A program made the translations under genes and the position numbers. This document shows, one piece after another, positions 18,989 through 28,908 of a stretch of 64,000 nucleotides of DNA. The stretch is from Nitrospirota bacterium (GTDB lineage: Bacteria > Nitrospirota > Thermodesulfovibrionia > Thermodesulfovibrionales > UBA6898): the NCBI GenBank assembly GCA_016214855.1, contig JACRMT010000004.1, positions 62,001 through 126,000 on the forward strand, read 5' to 3'. Every line of letters starts with the position of its first letter. Position 1 is the stretch's first letter. The notes under the pieces are model-generated. The model was given only the letters and a program-made list of their open reading frames with translations, made no database searches and was not told the origin of the DNA.

Positions 18989-20145
18989 GCGCAGCAGAGG
19001 CAGTAGAAACAGCAGCACCAAGGGCAAAGAAATCGGTCGCACTCTCTGGCGTATGCGCAGGTAATACTGCTGTCTGCACGGTCGGGCGTACCGGCAATGA
19101 CCTGCATTACCGCGGATACGATATCGTGGAACTGGCGATGCAGTCCACTTTTGAGGAGGTTGCTTATCTCCTTGTGCATGGGGAGCTGCCGACCGTATCG
19201 GAACTCAAGGACTATAAGAAGAAGATGAAGAGCCTGCGCGGACTGCCGGCAGAATTGAAGACTGTGCTGGAGCATATCCCTGCTGCGGCACATCCGATGG
19301 ATGTTCTCAGGACAGGCTGTTCGGTGATCGGTACAATCCTTCCTGAAAAGGAGGACCGTAATATGCAGGGGTCGCGCGACATTATCGACCGCCTGGTCGC
19401 ATCCTTTGGATCGATGCTCTTGTACTGGTGGCATTACAGCCAGAACGGCCGCAGGATCGATGTAGAGACGGACGATGACACGGTTGCAGGCCATTTTCTG
19501 CATCTGCTGCACGGCAGAAAGCCTTCACCGCTTCATGAAAAATCTCTTGACCAGTCGCTCATACTGTATGCCGAGCATGAATATACCGCCTCCACCTTTG
19601 CGGCGCGGGTCATCACCGGAACGCTTTCAGACGTGCACTCGGCCATTACCGGTGCGATCGGCGCGCTGCGCGGGCCGAAACACGGCGGTGCCAACGAGGT
19701 AGCCATCGAGATCCAGAGGCGTTACCGCACTCCTGAGGAGGCTGAGGCGGATATCCGGGCCCGCGTTGCGAACAAAGAGATCGTTATCGGTTTCGGCCAT
19801 CCTGTTTATACGGTGAGCGATCCGAGAAATCCGATCATCAAGGAGATCGCGCGCAAGCTCTGCAAAGACGGAGATAACATGAATCTTCACCAGGTGGCAG
19901 ACCGTATCGAGGCTGTCATGAAAAGGGAAAAGAACATGTTCCCGAACCTCGACTGGTATTCTGCGGTCTCCTATCATATGATGGGCGTGCCGATCCTGAT
20001 GTTCACGCCGATATTTGTCATATCCAGGACCACCGGATGGGGTGCTCATGTTATTGAACAGCGGCTGGACAACAAGATCATCCGGCCTTCCGCGAACTAT
20101 ATCGGAATGGAGGACCGGACGTACCTGCCGATAGAAAAAAGATAA
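18985..20145 (+). CDS. prpC: 2-methylcitrate synthase
   Basis: A citrate-synthase-family enzyme condensing propionyl-CoA with oxaloacetate. The 386-residue length fits methylcitrate synthases and is shorter than type I citrate synthase. Catalytic blocks are GPKHGGANE and [13 protein letters not shown] with active-site histidines, and the C-terminal [16 protein letters not shown]. Its start overlaps the prpB stop. Position between prpB and prpD favours methylcitrate over citrate synthesis, though such enzymes often accept acetyl-CoA too. Confidence 0.94.
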   Translation: MSAAEAVETAAPRAKKSVALSGVCAGNTAVCTVGRTGNDLHYRGYDIVELAMQSTFEEVAYLLVHGELPTVSELKDYKKKMKSLRGLPAELKTVLEHIPAAAHPMDVLRTGCSVIGTILPEKEDRNMQGSRDIIDRLVASFGSMLLYWWHYSQNGRRIDVETDDDTVAGHFLHLLHGRKPSPLHEKSLDQSLILYAEHEYTASTFAARVITGTLSDVHSAITGAIGALRGPKHGGANEVAIEIQRRYRTPEEAEADIRARVANKEIVIGFGHPVYTVSDPRNPIIKEIARKLCKDGDNMNLHQVADRIEAVMKREKNMFPNLDWYSAVSYHMMGVPILMFTPIFVISRTTGWGAHVIEQRLDNKIIRPSANYIGMEDRTYLPIEKR

Positions 20146-20167
20146 CAGTACCCGAGGCAACGGGTGG

Positions 20168-20186
20168 ACGCAGGGAGCTCCTGCGT
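20168..20186 (+). other. Small hairpin between prpC and prpD
   Basis: ACGCAGG and CCTGCGT pair around a 5-base loop in the 103-base gap between prpC and prpD. There is no T-run, so it looks like an mRNA-stability or processing element rather than a terminator. Confidence 0.4.
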
Positions 20187-20248
20187 TCACTGCGCCCCGC
20201 AGAGCACCGCTTTTCAGAATAAATTCAGTGAAAGATAAGAGGGACACT

Positions 20249-21700
20249 ATGAGCTCACCTATATCGAATATCCGTCCGGAACCGGACAAGGTCCTGGCCG
20301 ACATTGCTGATTACGTCTGCAGCTATGAAATTACGTCTGATGAGGCATTTGAGACAGCGCGGTACTGTCTCATCGATACGCTTGGCTGCGGTCTTGAGGC
20401 CTTGGGCTATCCTGCATGTACCAAGCTGCTCGGTCCTATCGTTCCGGGCACGATCGTGCCTGACGGGGCGCGGGTCCCGGGTACACAGTTCCAGCTTGAC
20501 CCTGTGCAGGCAGCATTTAATATCGGCGCCATGGTGCGCTGGCTCGACTTCAACGACACGTGGCTTGCTGCGGAATGGGGCCATCCTTCTGATAACCTCG
20601 GCGGCATACTTGCCGTTGCCGATCATCTTTCGCGCAAAGCGGTCAGTGCAGGGAAGAAGCCTCTGACCATGCGCGACGTGCTGACCGCAATGATCAAGGC
20701 CCATGAGATTCAGGGGGTGATCGCGCTTGAGAACGCCTTTAACCGCGTAGGTCTTGACCATGTGGTATTGGTGAAGGTCGCTTCTGCTGCTGTATGCGCA
20801 AGACTGATGGGCGGCAGCAGGGAAGAGATCATCAATGCAGTATCGCAGGCCTTTGTTGACGGCCAGTCCCTCAGGACGTACAGGCATGCGCCGAACACCG
20901 GCTCGCGCAAGTCCTGGGCCGCAGGCGATGCAACCAGCAGGGCTGTGCGTCTTGCCCTCTTTACGATGAAGGGCGAGATGGGCATCCCCGGTGTGCTTAC
21001 TGCCAGGGGCTGGGGTTTCTACGATGCGCTCTTCAGAGGCAATGAGTTCAAATTCCAGCGGCCGTACGGCTCGTATGTCATGGAGCAGATCCTCTTCAAG
21101 ATATCCTTCCCGGCAGAGTTCCATTCCCAGACCGCTGTGGAATGCGCCATGGCGCTCCATGCCAATTTGAAGGAGATCGGCCGGACCACAGACGATATAA
21201 AAAAGATATCGATCCGCACGCATGAGGCAGCCATACGCATCATCGACAAGAAGGGCCCTCTCAGCAACCCTGCTGACCGCGACCATTGCATACAGTACAT
21301 GGTGGCCGTGCCTTTGATCTTCGGACGACTTACTGCTGCGGACTATGAGGACAGCATTGCCGCAGATCCGAGAATTGATGCGCTGCGTGAGAAGATCACC
21401 TGCCTGGAGGATCCTCAGTTCACGAAGGACTATCATGACCCGGATAAGCGCTCGATCGCCAATGCCATCACCGTGGAAATGCATGATGGTACACAGCTGT
21501 CGGAGATCGTCATCGAATATCCGATCGGCCATTGCCGCCGCCGTAAAGAAGGCATGCCGGTACTTGTCGAGAAGTTCAGGACCAATCTCAACCGCCGTTT
21601 CCCGTCAAAACAGCAGAAGGCGATACTTGACGTCTCTCTTGATCAGTCAAGACTTGAAGGGATGCCGGTGAATGAATATGTTGATATGTTTGTGATATGA
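20249..21700 (+). CDS. prpD: 2-methylcitrate dehydratase (MmgE/PrpD family)
   Basis: Dehydrates 2-methylcitrate to 2-methylaconitate. From ATG 20249 the product is 483 residues, the same length as enterobacterial PrpD. Family blocks visible are [48 protein letters not shown] and [19 protein letters not shown] precedes this ATG; an in-frame GTG at 20228 would add seven residues. Because PrpD is present, the aconitase downstream probably does the rehydration step to 2-methylisocitrate. Confidence 0.95.
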   Translation: MSSPISNIRPEPDKVLADIADYVCSYEITSDEAFETARYCLIDTLGCGLEALGYPACTKLLGPIVPGTIVPDGARVPGTQFQLDPVQAAFNIGAMVRWLDFNDTWLAAEWGHPSDNLGGILAVADHLSRKAVSAGKKPLTMRDVLTAMIKAHEIQGVIALENAFNRVGLDHVVLVKVASAAVCARLMGGSREEIINAVSQAFVDGQSLRTYRHAPNTGSRKSWAAGDATSRAVRLALFTMKGEMGIPGVLTARGWGFYDALFRGNEFKFQRPYGSYVMEQILFKISFPAEFHSQTAVECAMALHANLKEIGRTTDDIKKISIRTHEAAIRIIDKKGPLSNPADRDHCIQYMVAVPLIFGRLTAADYEDSIAADPRIDALREKITCLEDPQFTKDYHDPDKRSIANAITVEMHDGTQLSEIVIEYPIGHCRRRKEGMPVLVEKFRTNLNRRFPSKQQKAILDVSLDQSRLEGMPVNEYVDMFVI

Positions 21701-21736
21701 GGATCTGCACAAGGTTTGCTGAAGCAGTGAAGCAGT

Positions 21737-24433
21737 ATGCATAACCTTTTCAATACGCTCAGGGAATTCGATCCCGGCATGGGCAGGACAGGGAAGATCT
21801 ATTCCCTTCCTGCTCTTGCAGAGGCAGGTCTCGATAACATCTCCCGCCTTCCGGTCTCGATCCGCATCCTTCTCGAATCTGTGCTCAGGAACTATGATGA
21901 AAAGAAGATAACTGAAGATCATGTGAAGCAGCTTGCCGGATGGAAGCCTGATGCAGGCCGCACGGAAGAGGTCCCTTTTGTTGCGGCGAGGATCATATTG
22001 CAGGACTTTACCGGCGTGCCCCTGCTCTGCGACATGGCTGCCATGCGCGGCGTGGCCCTGCGCGAGGGTAAGGACCCGGGCATTATCGAGCCTCTTGTGC
22101 AGGTCGATCTTGTGGTGGACCATTCTGTGCAGGTGGACCACTACGGCGAGACATCTGCTCTACGGAAGAACATGACGCTTGAGTTCGAACGCAACAAGGA
22201 GCGGTATCAGTTTCTGAAATGGGGCATGAATGCCTTTAAGACCTTCAAGGTGATCCCGCCCGGCATAGGTATTGTGCATCAGGTGAATCTCGAATATCTC
22301 GCGCGCGGCGTTCACCGGAAGGATGATCTGTATTACCCTGATACCCTTGTCGGCACAGACAGCCACACCACCATGATCAACAGCATCGGCGTGGTCGGCT
22401 GGGGAGTCGGCGGCATAGAGGCAGAGGCCGGCATGTTAGGCCAGCCGGTCTATTTCCTCACGCCGGATGTTGTCGGAGTCCGGCTCAGAGGAAGGCTGTG
22501 CGAAGGGGTGACTGCAACGGATCTCGCTCTGACCATAACAGAGATGCTCCGCAGGGAAAAGGTTGTCGGAAAGTTCGTCGAATTTTTCGGTGAGGGCGCT
22601 TCATCTCTTGCGCTCCCTGACCGTGCTACTGTTGCCAACATGGCTCCGGAATACGGCGCAACGATCGGCTTCTTCCCTGTGGATGAACAGACCATTGCTT
22701 TTTTCAGGTCGAGCGGACGCACTGACGAAGAAGTATCTGCATTCGAGGCATATTTCAGGGCGCAGGAAATGTTCGGGATGCCGAAGCCCGGAGCGATCGA
22801 TTATTCGAAGGTGATCGAGATCGATCTCTCTGGTGTCAGGCCGTCTGTAGCAGGACCGAGACGTCCGCAGGAGCGCATCGAACTTCCTGATCTCGGCAGC
22901 AGGTTTACTGAACTGTTCAGCAGGCCGGCAGAGGAGAGCGGTTTTGCCAAAAAAAGCGATGATCTGCCAAAACGCTTCAGGACAAAGGACCGCAAGGAGG
23001 TCGGTTCCGGTGATGTGATCATTGCTGCGATCACGTCCTGTACGAACACCTCTAATCCGGCGGTCCTGCTTGCCGCAGGCCTCCTTGCGAAAAAGGCTGT
23101 TGAGAAGGGTCTGACCATAAGGAAACATATCAAGACCTCTCTTGCGCCCGGATCGAGGGTTGTTGCCGATTATCTGAAGAGGGCCGGTCTCCTGTCCTAT
23201 CTTGAAACGCTGGGCTTTTCTGTTGCTGCATACGGCTGCACCACCTGTATCGGCAATGCAGGACCGCTGGATCAGGGGATAGAAGAGACCATTGTGAAGA
23301 ACGATCTTGTCTGTGCAGCGGTACTTTCCGGCAACCGGAATTTCGAGGCCCGCATTCATGCCAATCTGCGCGCCAATTTTCTGATGAGTCCGCCTCTTGT
23401 GGTGGCCTTTGCCCTTGCGGGTACGGTGATCAAAAATATGGAGAGAGATCCTCTCGGCATCGGGAGCGACGGCCTGCCTGTGTATCTGAAGGACGTATGG
23501 CCGGGCAATGAAGAAGTGGCTGCGGTGATGAAGTATGCCGGAGATCCGGAGGTCTTTCGACGCTTATACTCTGACGTTACAAAAGATCACGAACTATGGA
23601 ACAACGTAGCAGCTGTTTCTGAAGAGGTCTATAACTGGCCGTCCTCCACGTACATTGCGGAACCGCCTTTCTTTGACGACTTTGCCATGCAGCCCGGCGC
23701 TGTGACCGATATTAGGCATGCACGTGTGCTTGCCATCTTCGGGGATTCTGTCACGACCGACCATATCAGTCCTGCAGGTTCGATCAGGGCCGATTCCCCT
23801 GCAGGCAGGTATCTCATGGAGCAGGGTGTAGGGAAGGGCGACTTTCAGAGCTACGGCACCCGGCGGGGAAATCACCACGTGATGATACGCGGCGCCTTTG
23901 CAAACGTGCGCATAAGGAATCTTATGCTGTCGGCCGGGGAAGACGGGAGCCGTCCTGAGGGAGGATATACTCTGTTTCAGCCGTCCGGTGAAATGATGAG
24001 CATCTATGACGCTGCAATGAGTTATTCAGCGCAGGATATTCCGACGGTTGTCTTTGCCGGCGAGGAATATGGCACGGGTTCTTCAAGGGACTGGGCAGCC
24101 AAGGGCACGCAGCTTCTTGGCGTGAGGGCTGTTATTGCAAAGAGCTTCGAACGCATTCACCGCTCCAATCTTGTCGGCATGGGCGTGCTGCCGCTGCAGT
24201 TCAGGACTGAAGATTCTGTTTCCTCGCTCTCTCTCAGAGGAGACGAGCAGTTTGATATCACAGGACTGGATGACCTTCGTCCGCAGCAGGAGATTGGACT
24301 TACCATCAGGAGGGCGGATGGCTCAGTGCAGAACATTATGGTCTTATCCCGTATCGATACCCCCATAGAGGCTGATTACTTCAGGCATGGAGGCATTCTT
24401 CCCTATGTACTCAGGGAACTATTGGCAAAGTAA
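21737..24433 (+). CDS. acnA: Aconitase A-family hydratase
   Basis: An 898-residue [4Fe-4S] hydratase of the AcnA/IRP type. Cluster ligands are visible in [11 protein letters not shown] and [13 protein letters not shown]; the swivel-domain [15 protein letters not shown] with the substrate-binding serine is intact. The gene sits between prpD and prpE, 36 bases after prpD. It could hydrate 2-methylaconitate in the methylcitrate cycle, serve the TCA cycle, or both. AcnD-type activity would require a PrpF isomerase, and no prpF is present here. The start at 21737 has only a weak ribosome site. Confidence 0.92.
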   Translation: MHNLFNTLREFDPGMGRTGKIYSLPALAEAGLDNISRLPVSIRILLESVLRNYDEKKITEDHVKQLAGWKPDAGRTEEVPFVAARIILQDFTGVPLLCDMAAMRGVALREGKDPGIIEPLVQVDLVVDHSVQVDHYGETSALRKNMTLEFERNKERYQFLKWGMNAFKTFKVIPPGIGIVHQVNLEYLARGVHRKDDLYYPDTLVGTDSHTTMINSIGVVGWGVGGIEAEAGMLGQPVYFLTPDVVGVRLRGRLCEGVTATDLALTITEMLRREKVVGKFVEFFGEGASSLALPDRATVANMAPEYGATIGFFPVDEQTIAFFRSSGRTDEEVSAFEAYFRAQEMFGMPKPGAIDYSKVIEIDLSGVRPSVAGPRRPQERIELPDLGSRFTELFSRPAEESGFAKKSDDLPKRFRTKDRKEVGSGDVIIAAITSCTNTSNPAVLLAAGLLAKKAVEKGLTIRKHIKTSLAPGSRVVADYLKRAGLLSYLETLGFSVAAYGCTTCIGNAGPLDQGIEETIVKNDLVCAAVLSGNRNFEARIHANLRANFLMSPPLVVAFALAGTVIKNMERDPLGIGSDGLPVYLKDVWPGNEEVAAVMKYAGDPEVFRRLYSDVTKDHELWNNVAAVSEEVYNWPSSTYIAEPPFFDDFAMQPGAVTDIRHARVLAIFGDSVTTDHISPAGSIRADSPAGRYLMEQGVGKGDFQSYGTRRGNHHVMIRGAFANVRIRNLMLSAGEDGSRPEGGYTLFQPSGEMMSIYDAAMSYSAQDIPTVVFAGEEYGTGSSRDWAAKGTQLLGVRAVIAKSFERIHRSNLVGMGVLPLQFRTEDSVSSLSLRGDEQFDITGLDDLRPQQEIGLTIRRADGSVQNIMVLSRIDTPIEADYFRHGGILPYVLRELLAK

Positions 24434-24487
24434 GGTATTTGTCGTTATTATAAAGCTATAAGTAAAATATAAGACAGGAGGCTTACG

Positions 24488-26386
24488 ATGGGCAGGTACG
24501 AGGAGCTATTCAGAAAGAGCATTGAGGACCCCGAGGGTTTCTGGGGTGAGGCAGCAGAGGGGATCTCATGGTATAAAAAATGGGATAAGGTGCTGGACGA
24601 TTCGAACAAGCCGTTCTATCGCTGGTTTACCGGTGGGCAGATGAACACCTGCTACAACGCTGTTGATCGTCATGTTGAAGGCGGCCGCGCAGACCAGACG
24701 GCGATCATCTATGACAGTCCGGTAACTGGTGCAATACAGAAGTTCACGTATCGGGAACTTCTTGATCAGGTTTCACGGTTTGCCGGTGCTCTAAAAACTA
24801 TGGGAGTCACCAAGGGCGATACGGTCATTATCTATATGCCGATGATCCCGCAGGCAGCCATCGCAATGCTTGCCTGTGCGCGTCTGGGGGCTATTCATTC
24901 GGTGGTATTTGGAGGTTTTGCTCCTCACGAGCTTGCGATACGCATTGATGACGCAAAGCCCCGGGTCATCATCTCCGCATCCTGCGGCATAGAGGTAAAG
25001 AAGATCATCGAGTATAAATCGATGCTGAATAAGGCCATTGAACTGGCTGAATATAAGCCGGAAAAATGCGTGATCTTCCAACGTCCCCAGGTTACTGCCG
25101 AGCTTATCCCGGGGCGTGATTTTGACTGGGACGAGATAGCGGCAAAGGCAGAACCGGCGGACTGCGTGCCGGTCATGGCGACTGACCCGCTCTATATCCT
25201 CTATACCTCGGGAACCACCGGCAAGCCAAAAGGCATTGTGCGCGACAACGGCGGCCATGCCGTTGCTCTGCGGTGGAGCATGGAAAATATCTATGATACA
25301 AAACCGGGTGAGGTTTACTGGGCAGCCTCTGATGTGGGCTGGGTAGTCGGCCACTCTTATATCGTGTATGCCCCGCTCCTGGCTGGATGTACCACAATAC
25401 TTTATGAGGGAAAGCCGGTCGGTACCCCTGATCCGGGAGCATTCTGGCGCGTCATCTCGGAACACGGGGTGAAGACCCTTTTCACTGCGCCGACTGCATT
25501 CCGGGCGATAAAGAGGGACGATCCCCAGGGTGAATATCTGAAAAAATATGATCTGTCTAATTTTAAATATCTTTTCCTTGCCGGTGAGCGGCTCGATCCT
25601 GATACGTATCACTGGGCACACAACCTTCTTCACCGGCCAGTGGTTGACCACTGGTGGCAGACAGAGACTGGGTGGCCGATCACCGCTAACTGTATGGGTA
25701 TAGAACAATTTCCTCTTAAGCCCGGTTCGTCGACCAAGCCTGTTCCGGGATTCGATGTCCAGATACTCGACCCCAGCGGCAAGGTTCTCGGCCCGACCGA
25801 GGAGGGTCTTGTCGTCGTCAAACTGCCCCTGCCTCCGGGCACGCTGCCTACACTTTGGCAGGCTGATGAGAGATTCCTACAGTCATATACCAAGGTATAT
25901 CCCGGTTACTATTTCACGAGTGACGGCGGGTTCAGGGATGAGGACGGGTATGTCTTTATCATGGGCCGCGTTGATGATGTGATCAATGTAGCAGGCCATC
26001 GTCTTTCGACCGGTGAGATGGAAGAGATCATTTCCCAGCACCCGGATGTTGCAGAATGCGCAGTCTTTGGTGTTCATGATTCGCTGAAGGGGCAGGTCCC
26101 GTTCGGCCTTGTGGTCCTGAAATCCGGTGTCAAGACAGATGACAGCGTTATGAAAAAAGGACTCGTAGGCATGATACGCGAAAAGATTGGCCCCATTGCC
26201 TGCTTTAACGAAGCTGCAGTGGTCGGAAGGCTGCCGAAGACCCGGTCGGGAAAAATTTTAAGAGGCACGATGAGAAAAATAGCAGATGGTGAGCCGTATT
26301 CAATGCCATCGACCATCGAGGACCCTGCAGTTCTTGGTGAAATAGAGGAAACGCTCAGAAAAGCGGGGTATGCAAACAAGAAATAA
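24488..26386 (+). CDS. prpE: Propionyl-CoA synthetase (acyl-CoA ligase)
   Basis: AMP-forming ligase that activates propionate with ATP and CoA. The 632 residues match PrpE length. It carries the P-loop YTSGTTGKPKGIVRDNGGH, the PrpE-like continuation distinguishing it from acetyl-CoA synthetase, plus WWQTETGW, the hinge YFTSDGGFRDEDGYVFIMGR and the catalytic lysine in KTRSGKILRG. That lysine is the acetylation-controlled residue in the family. A clear AGGAGGCTTACG ribosome site precedes the ATG. It closes the prp operon. Confidence 0.94.
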   Translation: MGRYEELFRKSIEDPEGFWGEAAEGISWYKKWDKVLDDSNKPFYRWFTGGQMNTCYNAVDRHVEGGRADQTAIIYDSPVTGAIQKFTYRELLDQVSRFAGALKTMGVTKGDTVIIYMPMIPQAAIAMLACARLGAIHSVVFGGFAPHELAIRIDDAKPRVIISASCGIEVKKIIEYKSMLNKAIELAEYKPEKCVIFQRPQVTAELIPGRDFDWDEIAAKAEPADCVPVMATDPLYILYTSGTTGKPKGIVRDNGGHAVALRWSMENIYDTKPGEVYWAASDVGWVVGHSYIVYAPLLAGCTTILYEGKPVGTPDPGAFWRVISEHGVKTLFTAPTAFRAIKRDDPQGEYLKKYDLSNFKYLFLAGERLDPDTYHWAHNLLHRPVVDHWWQTETGWPITANCMGIEQFPLKPGSSTKPVPGFDVQILDPSGKVLGPTEEGLVVVKLPLPPGTLPTLWQADERFLQSYTKVYPGYYFTSDGGFRDEDGYVFIMGRVDDVINVAGHRLSTGEMEEIISQHPDVAECAVFGVHDSLKGQVPFGLVVLKSGVKTDDSVMKKGLVGMIREKIGPIACFNEAAVVGRLPKTRSGKILRGTMRKIADGEPYSMPSTIEDPAVLGEIEETLRKAGYANKK

Positions 26387-26418
26387 GATGGTTGTAAGTA
26401 TGAAGACATTTGCTTATT

Positions 26419-26512
26419 AAATCCCTCCTATCCTCTCCCCATCCGGGGACAAGCCTTTGCCAAAGGGAGGTATCATACCCCTCTTTGGCAAAGAGGGGTG
26501 AGGGGAGATTTT
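26419..26512. repeat. Dispersed double-hairpin palindromic repeat, copy A
   Basis: Bounded by AAATCCC at one end and GGGAGATTT at the other, it contains two hairpins: CCTTTGCCAAAGG and CCCCTCTTTGGCAAAGAGGGG. It is the inverse-orientation relative of copies at 35288 and 35707, with about 20 extra bases near 26436-26455. It fills most of the gap between prpE and the convergent methyltransferase gene and may also act as a terminator. Confidence 0.85.
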
Positions 26513-26573
26513 TGAAGTGTCGGTTTACCTATGAACTTAGTAGCAAGAGGGATAAAAACAACCTTAATGTTAT

Positions 26574-27839
26574 CTATCTTTTGTGAAAAAGAACAATGCG
26601 GTTGGTATTGGTGCCGTCGGTATTATTGCTGACACCCCAGATATTTGAGGTCTTGGTAAATTCCTGCATATTGATAACGATCCCTTCGCAGGAGAAGCCT
26701 GCATCGATGCCGAGGGGCACCACATATTCATCGAGTCTGATGGTGCCCTTTCTTACCTCACCCACTTCAAAGGCTACCCATCCGTCCTGCCTGGTGATGC
26801 GATACAGTTCATGAAAGACCCTGCCCATGATTATTGACCACTCTGTTATTGATTTCGGCGTGGAGATCCCGTCTGCGATCCTTTCAGCATCCATGCCATT
26901 AAACCAGCACCTGAGCCAGTTGTCCTTTGAATAGGTGACGATGTCCAGAAAGGGCGGCGACGTCACGGTCAACTGAACGGTTTTTGATCCTATCTCAGGT
27001 GTTGCGGCGGCATCTTTCGTCAAAAATAACGCAGTGTTCCCTGCCTTGTTCAGGGAGTTCTTCTGTTCTTCCGTTACATTTTTGAGCAGGGTTCTCGTTT
27101 TTTTCAGGATTATCGCTTTTACATCTCTGTATTCCGGCGTCTGTTGTCGTTGTTTATTGATCCTGACCTGTTCATGCCGTGTGATTGCCTGATTGGGCGG
27201 AAACGTGTACACAGAGAAAAAGCCTGAGGAGTGGCCGGTCAAGCGGTTCGTGGCAACCATGCGGATCCATCTGTCTGTCATGTCTTCAGATCCGTCTTCT
27301 TTTCTTTTGAGCAGATACTGCTTGAGAGACAGGATCTCTGTCAGCGTATCAGGATGATAGAACATCGATAGATTTAGGTCAGACTTGATCCGCTTCCTGA
27401 ATTTGATCTGATTCAGGCGTTCCGCGATATCCTCAATACGGGGAACAAAGAAACGTGGCATTGCCAGTATCTGATTAAGCGGATTTATATCATTCGAGAT
27501 GATTCTGCGCGAAAGAATTCCTGCCTCGATGACGGTCGTGCCTCTCCCGCTGAAAGGATCGTAAACAAAATCGTTCTTGTTCGTCAGAAGGTCGATGAAA
27601 AAGGCAGGCAACTGCGGCTTGAAGCATGCCCTGTACGATATCTCGTGAATTGAAGATGCCTGCCGCTGTTTTGCAGTCCAGAATTCGTTGATATACTGCG
27701 GTATCTGATGCCCATGAAGACAAACTGTCCGTATATGCGGTCTCGCTGAATTCTGTTGGAGTGGAGCAGAACCTGACCTATTGGTGAACTGACTCAAAAA
27801 TGCTGAAACAGTCTTTGTATTGGCTTTTGTGCTGCTCAT
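26574..27839 (-). CDS. Site-specific DNA methyltransferase, orphan
   Basis: A 421-residue amino-methyltransferase. The AdoMet motif I (VYDPFSGRGTTVIEA) is at about residues 92-106, followed by NDINPLNQIL. The catalytic motif IV is TSPPF, at about residue 290. Motif I before motif IV with a TSPPF rather than DPPY core suggests an N4-cytosine or beta-class N6-adenine enzyme. No restriction endonuclease or specificity gene is adjacent, so it may be a solitary regulator methylase or a phage-derived gene. The recognition site cannot be told from sequence. Confidence 0.85.
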   Translation of the reverse strand: MSSTKANTKTVSAFLSQFTNRSGSAPLQQNSARPHIRTVCLHGHQIPQYINEFWTAKQRQASSIHEISYRACFKPQLPAFFIDLLTNKNDFVYDPFSGRGTTVIEAGILSRRIISNDINPLNQILAMPRFFVPRIEDIAERLNQIKFRKRIKSDLNLSMFYHPDTLTEILSLKQYLLKRKEDGSEDMTDRWIRMVATNRLTGHSSGFFSVYTFPPNQAITRHEQVRINKQRQQTPEYRDVKAIILKKTRTLLKNVTEEQKNSLNKAGNTALFLTKDAAATPEIGSKTVQLTVTSPPFLDIVTYSKDNWLRCWFNGMDAERIADGISTPKSITEWSIIMGRVFHELYRITRQDGWVAFEVGEVRKGTIRLDEYVVPLGIDAGFSCEGIVINMQEFTKTSNIWGVSNNTDGTNTNRIVLFHKR

Positions 27840-27867
27840 GCGGTCAGTCCTATCATAAAGAGATAAC

Positions 27868-27957
27868 TGGCGGAGAGGGGGGGATTCGAACCCCCGATGG
27901 AGTTGCCCCCATAACGATTTTCGAGACCGCCGCCTTCAACCGCTCAGCCACCTCTCC
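27868..27957 (-). tRNA. tRNA-Ser (anticodon CGA)
   Basis: The minus strand folds as a class II tRNA of 90 bases. The acceptor stem is GGAGAGG/CCTCTCC, with discriminator G and an encoded CCA. The D-arm is GGCTGAGCGGTTGAAGGC, the anticodon loop is CTCGAAA giving CGA, a long variable arm follows, and the T-arm GGGGGTTCGAATCCCCC is intact. It decodes UCG. Confidence 0.96.
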
Positions 27958-28088
27958 GAAGGGACTATTTTACCGTAAACGTATTTGCAATTGAAACCGG
28001 GCAGAGAAATAAGCTGCGGTCCGCAATCTTTTCCGGCCTTAACGTCTTAATACTGTAATGCGAAAGGCAGAAACTCCGTATTGTCCTG

Positions 28089-28496
28089 TCAGTGGAAAGC
28101 CTGTTCTTTTACCTGGATCACGGTCAAGGGCATTGAGCTTACAAGCTCCCTGTCGAGATAGTGTTCTATCCAGTAGGTGCCTGGCGCTGAAAATTCAATA
28201 TTCAGATGCAGGGAGATATCGCGGTGTTTGTGATGGGCATCGCTCATCGTAATGCGGGAGACGGTTTCCCTGAGCGTGGTCTTCCTGTCAGGGGACAGGA
28301 GTCTTGTCATTACTTCGAATTCCCCTCTGCCGTCAGTCCATTCTGACATCAGGGCAAGTCTGGGGTGCAGGACCGGAAAACTGATTGCATAGATGTTTTC
28401 AAAAAGTCCCATCAGGCTGATCTTGCCCCCCTGTTCCTGCCTGACATCGTCGCAGACGATTGTGTAGCTGAGCGATGGTTTCATGCTATCTGTCAT
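28089..28496 (-). CDS. Conserved hypothetical protein (DUF6941-like)
   Basis: A 135-residue soluble protein starting MKPSLSYTIVCDDVRQE after the first four residues. The segment ISLMGLFENIYAISFPVLHPRLAL and the beta-rich remainder (FEVMTRLLSPD, FSAPGTYWIEHYLDREL) resemble the family now called DUF6941, a predicted beta-sandwich of unknown role. ATG 28496 has AAAGGGG at good spacing; the longer upstream open frame has no coding character. It is transcribed away from the TusA-like gene at 28665. Confidence 0.7.
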   Translation of the reverse strand: MTDSMKPSLSYTIVCDDVRQEQGGKISLMGLFENIYAISFPVLHPRLALMSEWTDGRGEFEVMTRLLSPDRKTTLRETVSRITMSDAHHKHRDISLHLNIEFSAPGTYWIEHYLDRELVSSMPLTVIQVKEQAFH

Positions 28497-28658
28497 TAGT
28501 GACCCCTTTGCGATAGAGATAATGCTGATTTCATATTCTACCGTGAGCCTGAAAGAAACAACAAGAAGCTGCGCACGGCATGGCCCATGAACTGATGAGT
28601 CAGGATGGCGGCGCTGAACATGCAGGAGGATTTCTGGTATTACGTTCCGGACAAACGG

Positions 28659-28664
28659 TAAAAT
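28659..28664 (+). promoter_or_regulatory. -10 box abutting the TusA-like gene
   Basis: TAAAAT at 28659-28664 touches ATG 28665 and lies 6 bases before ATG 28671. There is no ribosome-binding site for either, suggesting a leaderless transcript starting at 28671. Confidence 0.4.
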
Positions 28665-28904
28665 ATGATTATGATCATCGATGCAAGAGCAAAAGACTTG
28701 GCTGACGCCCTGAAGCAGCTGAAAGAGCTTTTTTCTTCTCATGATAATGAGACAGACCCTCTTGAGATTCTGGTCCGTGACAAGAAGGATGCCGGCGAGA
28801 TAAGGGCCTTTGCTTCCATGACCGGCTTCAAGACAGCACTCTATCATGAGGACGGCTATTACAGGATTACTGTTATCGGCGCGTCATGCGGGTGCCACGG
28901 GTAG
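28665..28904 (+). CDS. TusA-like small protein lacking the CP cysteine
   Basis: A 79-residue protein with the TusA/YedF outline: IIDARAKDLADALKQLKEL at the start, LEILVRDKKDAGEIRAFASMTGF in the middle and YYRITVIG at the end. The usual GLxCPxP segment is replaced by AKDLADAL, so the normal persulfide cysteine is absent. The only cysteines are in the C-terminal CGCHG tail. It could therefore be a regulatory or metal-binding variant. ATG 28671 is an alternative start and fits the -10 box better. It ends 4 bases before the FAD oxidoreductase gene. Confidence 0.6.
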   Translation: MIMIIDARAKDLADALKQLKELFSSHDNETDPLEILVRDKKDAGEIRAFASMTGFKTALYHEDGYYRITVIGASCGCHG

Positions 28905-28908
28905 ATCA

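Noticed and set aside
20255-21532. Long minus-strand open frame of 425 codons opposite prpD
   Set aside because: It is a high-codon-bias shadow of prpD; the plus-strand protein is an unmistakable PrpD of normal length.
27800-27994. Open frame reading GGEGGIRTPDG
   Set aside because: It is the antisense shadow of tRNA-Ser at 27868-27957; this peptide is a well-known false call over tRNA-Ser genes.
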